Program-made: the position numbers and the translations under genes
Source: Saprospiraceae bacterium
GTDB taxonomy: Bacteria > Bacteroidota > Bacteroidia > Chitinophagales > Saprospiraceae
Direction: 5' to 3'
Length of the DNA stretch: 5,836 nt
NCBI GenBank assembly: GCA_020437045.1
Contig: JAGQWV010000788.1
Coordinates: 1-5,836, forward strand
Notes under the pieces: generated by a model
What the model saw: the letters and a program-made list of their open reading frames with translations, nothing else
Told to the model about the DNA's origin: nothing
Database searches by the model: none
Shown here: positions 1 to 5,836 of the stretch, piece after piece
Position numbering within the stretch: the first letter of the stretch is position 1
How the letters are laid out: every line of letters starts with the position of its first letter

Positions 1-741
1 AATTATCAAGTTCATCCCGAAAATTATATTTATGCTATGGAAGGTCACAGCTTTGAGACACCTGCTTTAAGTGAGCTTTCGAATAGCCCGGATGGGGCGG
101 GAGGATTTAATAAAAATTTAAGTCCTCAGTTGGCAAATCATTTTGAGCTTGGATACAAAAGAATCCTTGGTAAATGGTTTATTCAGCTTACGGGATTTCA
201 TATTGATTTGAAGAACGAATTACTTCCTTATGAATTAGAGGGTTTTCCCGGCCGTACATTTTACCGGAATGCTGGAAAGTCTCGCCGGAATGGATTGGAA
301 CTTGCCGTGAATGGAAAATTGGTGACCAATCTTCGCTTGCTGGCATCTTACACTTATTCGGACTTTCAGTTTGAGGAATACGATGCTGATGGAGAGGATT
401 TAAAAGGAAACTTCGTCAGTGGTATCCCCAAGCAATTTGGGAATCTTGGCCTTTTTTATGAAAAAAAACATGGTGCTTTTGTCGGATTGGATTATGCCGT
501 CACCGGAGAGATGTTTGCCGATGATAAAAATACGGTGGTCACTGATGCTTATGGTCTTGTACATCTTCGCGGCGGTTGGAATTTTGTTTTTAACCAAACT
601 GAATTAAAGGTGCATGCAGGAGTGCGTAATCTGACTAACAGAGCTTATTTCGATAATTTGAGAATAAATGCTTTTGGAGGTCGATATTATGAGCCAGCGC
701 CAGGCAGGAACTATTTTGGCGGATTTACGCTCATATTTTGA
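1..741 (+). CDS. TonB-dependent outer-membrane receptor, C-terminal part (5' truncated by window edge)
   Basis: The reading frame is open from base 1, so this is the last 246 residues of a longer protein; the ATG at 37 is internal, not the start. The segment looks like the C-terminal half of a TonB-dependent receptor barrel: alternating amphipathic strands separated by loops, the barrel signatures FELGYKR, FYRNAGKSRRNGLEL and LLASYTYSDFQFEEY, a late GVRNLTNRAY motif, then GGRYYEPAPGRNY and a final strand ending in Phe (FGGFTLIF), as expected for recognition by the BAM machinery. Such receptors import scarce ligands across the outer membrane using TonB/ExbBD energy. The RNLTNRAYFDN...PAPGRN ending resembles siderophore/iron-type receptors more than SusC-type glycan importers, but the plug domain and TonB box are outside the window, so the substrate cannot be assigned. 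It is separated from the next gene by 117 bases, so cotranscription with it is uncertain. Confidence 0.9.
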   Translation, partial: NYQVHPENYIYAMEGHSFETPALSELSNSPDGAGGFNKNLSPQLANHFELGYKRILGKWFIQLTGFHIDLKNELLPYELEGFPGRTFYRNAGKSRRNGLELAVNGKLVTNLRLLASYTYSDFQFEEYDADGEDLKGNFVSGIPKQFGNLGLFYEKKHGAFVGLDYAVTGEMFADDKNTVVTDAYGLVHLRGGWNFVFNQTELKVHAGVRNLTNRAYFDNLRINAFGGRYYEPAPGRNYFGGFTLIF

Positions 742-771
742 GATATACCGTAATGGAAATAATTACAGAAT

Positions 772-804
772 TTTGAACTGTTAATATTATGATGTTGATT
801 TTTG
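772..804 (+). promoter_or_regulatory. Candidate Bacteroidota-type promoter upstream of the DUF1501 gene
   Basis: TTTG at 772-775 and GATTTTTG at 797-804 resemble the Bacteroidota -33 (TTTG) and -7 (TAnnTTTG) elements. The -7 element matches except for its first base (G for T), and the two are centred about 27 bases apart, close to the expected 26. Transcription would begin roughly 45-50 bases before the ATG at 859. In an AT-rich gap such matches also arise by chance, so this is only a candidate. If real, the DUF1501-PSD1-peptidase genes could be transcribed separately from the receptor gene. Confidence 0.35.
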
Positions 805-826
805 ACTTCGGAAGATCCTCTGTCAA

Positions 827-840
827 TTAATCGTTAATCG
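827..840 (+). repeat. Two-copy tandem 7-bp repeat (TTAATCG)
   Basis: TTAATCG occurs twice head to tail at 827-833 and 834-840, in the presumed 5' leader of the DUF1501 gene just before its ribosome binding site. With only two copies it may be chance or a small regulatory half-site pair; no function can be assigned. Confidence 0.4.
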
Positions 841-843
841 TCG

Positions 844-851
844 AAAGGAAG
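844..851 (+). promoter_or_regulatory. Ribosome binding site of the DUF1501 gene
   Basis: AAAGGAAG lies 7 bases before the ATG at 859. It is a purine-rich Shine-Dalgarno match, and it supports this start codon over later in-frame starts. It stands out because neither of the two following genes has a recognisable Shine-Dalgarno sequence, which suggests this gene is the main entry point for ribosomes in the cluster. Confidence 0.65.
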
Positions 852-858
852 AATTGAA

Positions 859-2298
859 ATGACTGAATGTCATCAATATGAAAAGTATAGCCGTCGCGAT
901 TTTCTCGGCCGGACAACACTGGGTCTCGGTGCGCTGGGACTTTCGAGTTTATTGACTCCGATTAGTGCCCAGCAGGATGGGGCAAGGGAAACACTCGGTC
1001 GGCAGCTTCCAGCGAAAGTAAAGCGGGTCGTTTATCTCTTTCAGAGTGGGGCTCCTTCCCAAATTGATCTGTTTGATTACAAGCCGGTTTTGGAAAAAAT
1101 GCATGGTCAGAATCTACCTGATTCTGTGAGGAAAGGTCAACGATTGACAGGGATGTCAGCAGGCCAAAATCAATTGCCGGTAGTCAATTCTCCATACTTG
1201 TTTAAACAGCATGGAAGCAGTGGTGCATGGGTAAGCGAATTAATGCCGTACACCGCCAAAATCGCAGATGAACTCTGTTTCGTCAAGTCTATGTACACCG
1301 AAGCCATCAATCATGATCCTGCAGTGACTTTTATCCAGACCGGTTCACAACTCCCTGGTAGACCGAGCATGGGTTCCTGGATAAGTTATGGATTGGGCAG
1401 TGAGAATGAAAACCTGCCAACTTTTTGTGTACTGCTTTCGCAAGGACTGGGTGGTGGTGGACAACCCTTGTACAACCGATTGTGGGGGAGTGGTTTTTTA
1501 CCATCTCATTATCAGGGAGTTCAATTTCGCGCTGGCGAAAATGCTATCTTATATTTAGGTAATCCGGAAGGTTTGAGCAGAGCCGCCCGTAAAAATCAGG
1601 TAGACTATATTCGGGAATTGGAGCAAGCCAATATTGCTGCATATGAAGATCCAAGACTGCATTCGAAGATAAGTCAATATGAGATGGCGTTTAGAATGCA
1701 GACTTCCGTTCCAGGTGCTCTGGATATCAGTGATGAACCTGATTATATTTATGACCTCTATGGACCAGATAGCCGTCAACCAGGTACTTTTGCAGCTAAT
1801 TGCCTTTTAGCCCGGAAACTCATTGAAAAGGATGTCCGATTTATCCAATTATATCATCGTGGTTGGGATCACCATAATCATTTACCCAGACAAATTCCGC
1901 TGCTCTCCCGGCAGACAGATCAGGCTTCAGCTGCCTTGGTAGCCGACCTCAAACAAAGGGGATTGTTGGAGGATACCCTGGTGGTGTGGGGAGGTGAATT
2001 TGGTCGCACTGTCTATTCTCAGGGTCAATTGACCGATACTGACTTTGGAAGAGATCATCACCCCCGGTGCTTTACCATCTGGATGGCCGGAGGAGGCATT
2101 CGAAATGGACTTTCTTATGGAGAGACAGATGATTTTAGTTACAATATCGTGGATAAGGGAGTTCACGTTCATGATTTCCAAGCGACTCTCCTGCATTTAC
2201 TGGGTGTGGACCATGAAAAACTAACCTATAAATATCAGGGTAGGAGATTTCGATTGACCGATGTACATGGTCATGTTGTTCATGATCTACTAACCTGA
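859..2298 (+). CDS. DUF1501 family protein with Tat signal (alkaline phosphatase/sulfatase-like fold)
   Basis: This 479-residue protein is a full-length DUF1501 (PF07394) member. Residues 11-17 read SRRDFLG, a twin-arginine motif, followed by a Gly/Leu-rich hydrophobic stretch (about 19-33) and a likely cleavage site near ISA-QQ (about residue 37), so it should be exported folded through Tat. Family landmarks appear in order: VYLFQSGAPSQIDLFDYKP (58-76), INHDPAVTF (150-158), HRGWDHHNH (333-341), VVWGGEFGRT (375-384), GRDHHP (397-402), MAGGGI (409-414) and VHVHDF (435-440), with LLGVDHEKLTYKYQGRRFRL near the end in two adjoining parts. The family is placed in the alkaline phosphatase/sulfatase superfamily. 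By that analogy S67/D70, H152/D153, D337/H338, E380, D399/H400 and H436/H438 are candidate metal or catalytic residues; this is inferred, and no reaction is established. Its stop lies 8 bases before the PSD1 gene, its usual genomic partner. The start is supported by the Tat motif position and by AAAGGAAG upstream. Confidence 0.95.
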   Translation: MTECHQYEKYSRRDFLGRTTLGLGALGLSSLLTPISAQQDGARETLGRQLPAKVKRVVYLFQSGAPSQIDLFDYKPVLEKMHGQNLPDSVRKGQRLTGMSAGQNQLPVVNSPYLFKQHGSSGAWVSELMPYTAKIADELCFVKSMYTEAINHDPAVTFIQTGSQLPGRPSMGSWISYGLGSENENLPTFCVLLSQGLGGGGQPLYNRLWGSGFLPSHYQGVQFRAGENAILYLGNPEGLSRAARKNQVDYIRELEQANIAAYEDPRLHSKISQYEMAFRMQTSVPGALDISDEPDYIYDLYGPDSRQPGTFAANCLLARKLIEKDVRFIQLYHRGWDHHNHLPRQIPLLSRQTDQASAALVADLKQRGLLEDTLVVWGGEFGRTVYSQGQLTDTDFGRDHHPRCFTIWMAGGGIRNGLSYGETDDFSYNIVDKGVHVHDFQATLLHLLGVDHEKLTYKYQGRRFRLTDVHGHVVHDLLT

Positions 2299-2306
2299 TC
2301 GCGGTT

Positions 2307-5300
2307 ATGAGAAGGTTTCCTGTCATATTATCGATTGTAGTTGTCATTTCGTTGGTGGCTTGCCTGGACCGCGATGATAGTATTTATTCTGATTCAGATA
2401 GAGTAAGTTATAATTATGATATCCGTCCCTTAATCAGTGATCGATGTTTTAGTTGTCATGGTCCGGATGAGAAAGCTCGTAAAGCTGATTTGCGTCTAGA
2501 TACAGGGGAAGAGATTTTTAAGATTATCAATGGGGATGGAGAACATATATTGGTAAGAGGAAAACCTTCGAAGAGCGACCTATGGAAACGTATTTCCACG
2601 GATGATCCGGAGTTGCTCATGCCACCACTTGAAAGCCACTTGTCACTTAACGATACCGAAAAAGAACTGGTTCGTAAATGGATTCAAGAGGGAGCAGAAA
2701 TTGAAGCACACTGGGCGTTTCAACCGGTCAAAAACACATTACCACATGACGTAAGTAAGGAAGGTCTTGAATCGATCGATCTTTTTGTGAAGGATAAATT
2801 GAGGAAGCATGGTCTTGACTTTAATATACCGGCAGATCCACACATTCTATTGAGACGGATATTCTTTGATTTGACTGGAATTGGTCCAACCGCAGAACAA
2901 GTACGCAGTTATGATAGGGATCGGCGTGAGAATGCCCTGGAGGTACTGGTCGATAGTTTGTTTACTACCACTGCTTATGCGGAGCGGATGACGGTCGACT
3001 GGCTTGATGTAGCCCGCTACGCCGACTCACAAGGTATGCACTCAGATGGGTGGCGTTCTATGTATCCTTGGCGGGATTGGGTCATTCGGGCTTTCAAAAA
3101 GAATATGCCTTATGACCAATTTGTCATGGAACAGTTGGCTGGAGATCTAATGCCAAATCCATCCCAGGATCAACTAATTGCCACCGGATTCAACCGGAAT
3201 CATGAGACGACCGCTGAGGGAGGGGTGGTGGATGAAGAATTTAGAAAGGAATACGCACACGATCGGGTTAAGACTACCGGTACCGCTTTTCTCGGACTCA
3301 CTATGGAATGTGCCAGATGTCATGATCATAAATACGATCCGATTAGTCAGAAAGAATATTATCAATTTTTTGGTTTTTTCAACCAGGTGGATGAAGTGGG
3401 GCTTACTGGCGATGATGGTAATTCTGGTCCTAATCTCTTGATTCCCGGTTATCAGGATCAGCAAGCCATTGATAGCATATCGGATCTAATCCTGGAAATC
3501 GAATCCATGATCGCTACGAACCATACAAAAGCAGTTAGTCAAGTTGTAAGGGAAGATCCTTTGAAAACAGTAATGCAGGGTCGAGAAATATATCTAGCAT
3601 GTGATAAAATTCAAAATAATTTGCTGGACGGTCAGCAAAATGCTCAGGTGTCCGGCGGGGCAGAGATTGTGAAAACATCAAGGGGCAGGGTTGTGCACTT
3701 CAACGAAGAATATGAATATATCACGGTAAAGGACGTGGGACTTTTCGATCAATACCAACCATTTTCAGCTGCTTTATGGGTAAATGTCGAAGAGAAAAGA
3801 GCATCACAGACCATGATTGGTAACAGTGGACAGAAAGGAGTATTCTGGCGAGGCTGGGATTTTAGACTCGATTCACTGAATCGCCCGATGCTGAGGTTAA
3901 TTAACGCCCTCCCCCATGACGCGATGATCGTCCGTTTGGACACCAGTATCGGAACCGGTATCTGGACGCATCTGGCATTTACCTATGATGGATCCGGTCT
4001 GGCTTCAGGATGCAGAATATTTGTGAACGGTACGGAAGCTCCATTGATAATAGTTCGCGATAAGCTACAGCGGACCATTTATCCCATGTCCTTTGATAAA
4101 CAACCATCCAGAACACCGTTACGCATCGGTAAAAGTTATCGGGCTTTTACCGGAGAATATGGTATTTACCAGGGGATGATGGATAACATCTCGGTATATA
4201 ACAGGAAGCTAAGCACACTGGAAGTTTTGGCGCTTTCGGAGAAATTGGAACCAGAAGCAATGCACCATTCAGATCTGCAGAACGAACTATACCAGAACCT
4301 TCATCCCGACCCACTGCAAAACCAATTGCAGGTGTTGAGAAAAGAGAGAATGGTATTATATAACCGGGCTGAAGAAGTAATGATTATGCAGGATCAACTA
4401 CAACCAGATCCGACTTTTGTCTTGCTTCGGGGTAACTATAATCAACGGGGTGAGAATGTAACTCCAGCCACTCCCAAAGTAGTTTTTCCCTTTTCGGATA
4501 CGCTCTCCAAAAATCGCTTGGGACTGGCCCAATGGATTGTTTCACCAGATAATCCACTGACGGCAAGAGTGTATGTGAATCGAATTTGGCAACAGTTTTT
4601 TGGAAGAGGAATTGTCACAACTGCACACGATTTTGGAGTGCAAGGGAGCTTACCTACTCATCCAGAGCTTCTTGATTTTCTGGCCTTTGAGTTTGTACAG
4701 GAAGGCTGGGATATTCGAGCCTTAATTAAAAAGATTATCTTGTCCAAAACCTACCAGCAGTCTTCAACCGTATCGAAGGATAAATGGAGTAAAGACCCCG
4801 AAAATCGATGGCTTTCCCGTGGACCTAGTTTTCGATTGACAGCGGAGATGGTTCGTGATCAAGCGCTGTCGGCATCCTATTTACTGGATACGACTTCAGG
4901 CGGTCCCAGTGTTAAACCATGGCAACCTGAAGGTCTTTGGAAGGAAAAAACAAGCAGTACTCATCTTCTGCGTGCATATGTGCCTGACACGGGGACTCAA
5001 CGTTATCGGCGTAGTCTGTATACTTTTGTGCGTCGAACATCGATGCATCCGATGATGGAAATATTTGACGCACCTACCAGGAGCGTTTGTACCGTAAAAC
5101 GACAATCGACGGAATCTCCACAACAAGCTTTAGTTTTATTAAACGATCCGGAATTTGTCGAAGCCTGCCGCACTTTAGCAGATCATCTGCTATCAAATAG
5201 CAAAGATCCTGTGCAACGAATTAAATTGGCTTATGTGCGCCTCTGTAATAAAGAAATTGATCAATTTAAATTAGATAAATTGCTTCAATTTTATCGCGAG

Positions 5301-5456
5301 GAAAAAGAACGTTTCAGAGGTGATCAATCAGGGGCTGAAGCCTATGTAAGTGTTGGTCAGTATGCTCCTGTTTCCGATGATGTTGTCGATCTCGCGGCAA
5401 CTACACTGATGGTAAATACAATTATAAATCTGGATGATTTTTATTTTAAACGATAG
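2307..5456 (+). CDS. PSD1-type lipoprotein: Planctomycete cytochrome c, DUF1549, LamG-like, DUF1553
   Basis: This 1049-residue multidomain protein appears complete. A Sec/lipoprotein signal ends in the lipobox LVAC, with C19 the lipidated cysteine, followed by acidic LDRDD. Residues 37-130 are a Planctomycete-type cytochrome c (PSCyt1): CFSCH at 47-51 should bind haem c, and M105 in LLMPP is a plausible distal ligand. DUF1549 spans about 156-360 and contains the family motif ECARCHDHKYDPIS, giving a second CxxCH at 335-339. A helical linker (about 383-425) leads to a LamG/concanavalin-like region (about 465-640; WTHLAFTYDGS, IFVNG, MMDNISVYNRKLS). A conserved linker follows (TFVLLRGNYNQRGENVTP, 703-720), then DUF1553 (about 733-1045; NPLTARVYVNRIWQQFFGRG, SLPTHPELLDFLA, FDAPTRSVC, SPQQALVLLNDPEF) and the terminal NLDDFYFKR. 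The start is chosen because it gives the lipoprotein signal directly. There is no Shine-Dalgarno sequence, and translation may be coupled to the DUF1501 gene 8 bases upstream. A haem-dependent envelope role with the DUF1501 partner is likely; the reaction is unknown. Confidence 0.95.
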   Translation: MRRFPVILSIVVVISLVACLDRDDSIYSDSDRVSYNYDIRPLISDRCFSCHGPDEKARKADLRLDTGEEIFKIINGDGEHILVRGKPSKSDLWKRISTDDPELLMPPLESHLSLNDTEKELVRKWIQEGAEIEAHWAFQPVKNTLPHDVSKEGLESIDLFVKDKLRKHGLDFNIPADPHILLRRIFFDLTGIGPTAEQVRSYDRDRRENALEVLVDSLFTTTAYAERMTVDWLDVARYADSQGMHSDGWRSMYPWRDWVIRAFKKNMPYDQFVMEQLAGDLMPNPSQDQLIATGFNRNHETTAEGGVVDEEFRKEYAHDRVKTTGTAFLGLTMECARCHDHKYDPISQKEYYQFFGFFNQVDEVGLTGDDGNSGPNLLIPGYQDQQAIDSISDLILEIESMIATNHTKAVSQVVREDPLKTVMQGREIYLACDKIQNNLLDGQQNAQVSGGAEIVKTSRGRVVHFNEEYEYITVKDVGLFDQYQPFSAALWVNVEEKRASQTMIGNSGQKGVFWRGWDFRLDSLNRPMLRLINALPHDAMIVRLDTSIGTGIWTHLAFTYDGSGLASGCRIFVNGTEAPLIIVRDKLQRTIYPMSFDKQPSRTPLRIGKSYRAFTGEYGIYQGMMDNISVYNRKLSTLEVLALSEKLEPEAMHHSDLQNELYQNLHPDPLQNQLQVLRKERMVLYNRAEEVMIMQDQLQPDPTFVLLRGNYNQRGENVTPATPKVVFPFSDTLSKNRLGLAQWIVSPDNPLTARVYVNRIWQQFFGRGIVTTAHDFGVQGSLPTHPELLDFLAFEFVQEGWDIRALIKKIILSKTYQQSSTVSKDKWSKDPENRWLSRGPSFRLTAEMVRDQALSASYLLDTTSGGPSVKPWQPEGLWKEKTSSTHLLRAYVPDTGTQRYRRSLYTFVRRTSMHPMMEIFDAPTRSVCTVKRQSTESPQQALVLLNDPEFVEACRTLADHLLSNSKDPVQRIKLAYVRLCNKEIDQFKLDKLLQFYREEKERFRGDQSGAEAYVSVGQYAPVSDDVVDLAATTLMVNTIINLDDFYFKR

Positions 5457-5475
5457 CTATTCTAATCTAAAAAAT

Positions 5476-5836
5476 ATGTTGCTAAAGACATTTTGTAAAA
5501 ATAGTATGCCTGTTTTTTTGAGCATTTTTATTTCACAAACTCTAATGGCTCAATTAACTATTGAAAAAATAATGATGGGACCAGAATTTGTTGGTCATTT
5601 ACCACAGCAGGCAAGATGGAATGATAACAGTGATAAAATTTATTTTGAATGGGATCAGGATTCGGTTCCGGGGGAAGAATCATTTCAATATTCTCTGCAA
5701 GATCTGAAATTGGAGCGAATGGATATCGAAGAGATAAAGGATGTGCCTCCATCAAGTGGTATTTACAGTAATGATTTCAAACAAAAACTTTACAGTAAAA
5801 ACGGTGACCTTTTTTTATATGAAAATCATCAAGAGT
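5476..5836 (+). CDS. Secreted S9-family (DPP IV-like) peptidase, N-terminal part (3' truncated by window edge)
   Basis: An open frame starts at the ATG at 5476 and runs to the window end without a stop (120 full codons). The first 26 residues form a Sec signal peptide: Lys at 4 and 8, a hydrophobic core PVFLSIFI, and a probable cut within or just after LMAQ. The mature start, LTIEKIMMGPEFVGHLPQ followed by ARWNDNSDKIYFEWDQDS, resembles the beginning of the beta-propeller domain of Bacteroidota S9 prolyl oligopeptidase/dipeptidyl peptidase IV proteins, in particular EKIM-G-EFVG-LP and W-x-D-x-x-K-I-YF-W. Such enzymes remove dipeptides from, or cut after proline in, peptides in the periplasm. 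The catalytic Ser-Asp-His domain lies beyond the window, so activity cannot be confirmed. The gene starts 19 bases after the PSD1 stop on the same strand, with no terminator between, so it is probably in the same transcript. The later ATG at 5506 would remove the basic n-region and is less likely. No Shine-Dalgarno sequence is present; the upstream bases are A-rich. Confidence 0.75.
   Translation, partial: MLLKTFCKNSMPVFLSIFISQTLMAQLTIEKIMMGPEFVGHLPQQARWNDNSDKIYFEWDQDSVPGEESFQYSLQDLKLERMDIEEIKDVPPSSGIYSNDFKQKLYSKNGDLFLYENHQE

Noticed and set aside
37..741. ATG at 37 as the true start of the receptor gene
   Set aside because: The frame is open back to base 1, there is no signal peptide or ribosome binding site at 37, and the protein would lack the plug domain and much of the barrel; the gene is cut by the window edge.
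762..785. Possible intrinsic terminator after the receptor gene: ACAG/CTGT stem with a 9-base loop, extendable with a bulge
   Set aside because: The stem is short and AT-rich, needs a bulged base to extend, and has no T-run directly after it; it also overlaps the candidate promoter.
2135..2347. Reverse-strand open frame across the DUF1501/PSD1 junction
   Set aside because: It overlaps the conserved DUF1501 C-terminus and the PSD1 signal peptide, and has no recognisable family features.
2445..3323. PSD1 protein as an ordinary respiratory cytochrome
   Set aside because: The CxxCH motifs lie in PSCyt1 and DUF1549 domains attached to LamG and DUF1553, next to DUF1501; no respiratory complex genes are nearby.
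3174..3464. Reverse-strand open frame of 96 codons inside the PSD1 gene
   Set aside because: It is antisense to the conserved DUF1549 region, whose protein motifs are clear on the + strand, and its translation shows no recognisable domain.
5506..5836. Later ATG at 5506 as the start of the S9 peptidase gene
   Set aside because: It would leave a signal peptide without its positive n-region (K4, K8), and has no better ribosome binding site than the ATG at 5476.
1..5836. CRISPR array, tRNA/rRNA, insertion sequence or attachment site
   Set aside because: No regularly spaced repeats, no RNA-gene signatures, no transposase-like frame and no flanking inverted repeats were seen; nearly all of the window is accounted for by four co-oriented genes.

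Overview
The window most likely comes from a member of the Bacteroidota, perhaps Saprospiria or a related environmental lineage. The evidence is the gene content (a TonB-dependent receptor, a DUF1501/PSD1 pair and a Bacteroidota-style S9 dipeptidyl peptidase), signal peptides that end in Ala-Gln, mostly weak or absent Shine-Dalgarno sequences, and a moderately AT-rich composition. The lineage is inferred; no rRNA or other marker gene is present.

Layout: all four genes are on the + strand and tightly packed. Positions 1-741 hold the C-terminal beta-barrel part of a TonB-dependent outer-membrane receptor, whose 5' end lies outside the window. A 117-bp gap follows, with a candidate Bacteroidota-type promoter, a two-copy 7-bp repeat and a good ribosome binding site. 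Positions 859-2298 encode a DUF1501 protein with a twin-arginine signal. Eight bases later, 2307-5456 encodes a 1049-residue lipoprotein of the PSD1 type: Planctomycete-type cytochrome c, DUF1549, a LamG-like lectin fold, then DUF1553. Nineteen bases later a fourth gene starts at 5476 and runs off the window; its first 120 residues look like the start of a secreted S9 (DPP IV-like) peptidase.

Working together: DUF1501 and PSD1 genes are a recurrent pair in Planctomycetes, Verrucomicrobia and Bacteroidota, and to my knowledge no reaction has been established for them. Here the pair would act outside the cytoplasm. The DUF1501 protein would be exported folded by Tat, and the PSD1 protein exported unfolded by Sec, lipidated and loaded with haem c. 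The flanking receptor and peptidase suggest an envelope system that breaks down or modifies an extracellular polymer or glycopeptide and imports the product, but this role is inferred from context. The most interesting element is the PSD1 lipoprotein: it has two CxxCH motifs, an acidic stretch after the lipid-bearing cysteine that resembles a surface-export signal, and a lectin-like insertion. I saw no mobile element, CRISPR array, tRNA, rRNA or convincing intrinsic terminator.
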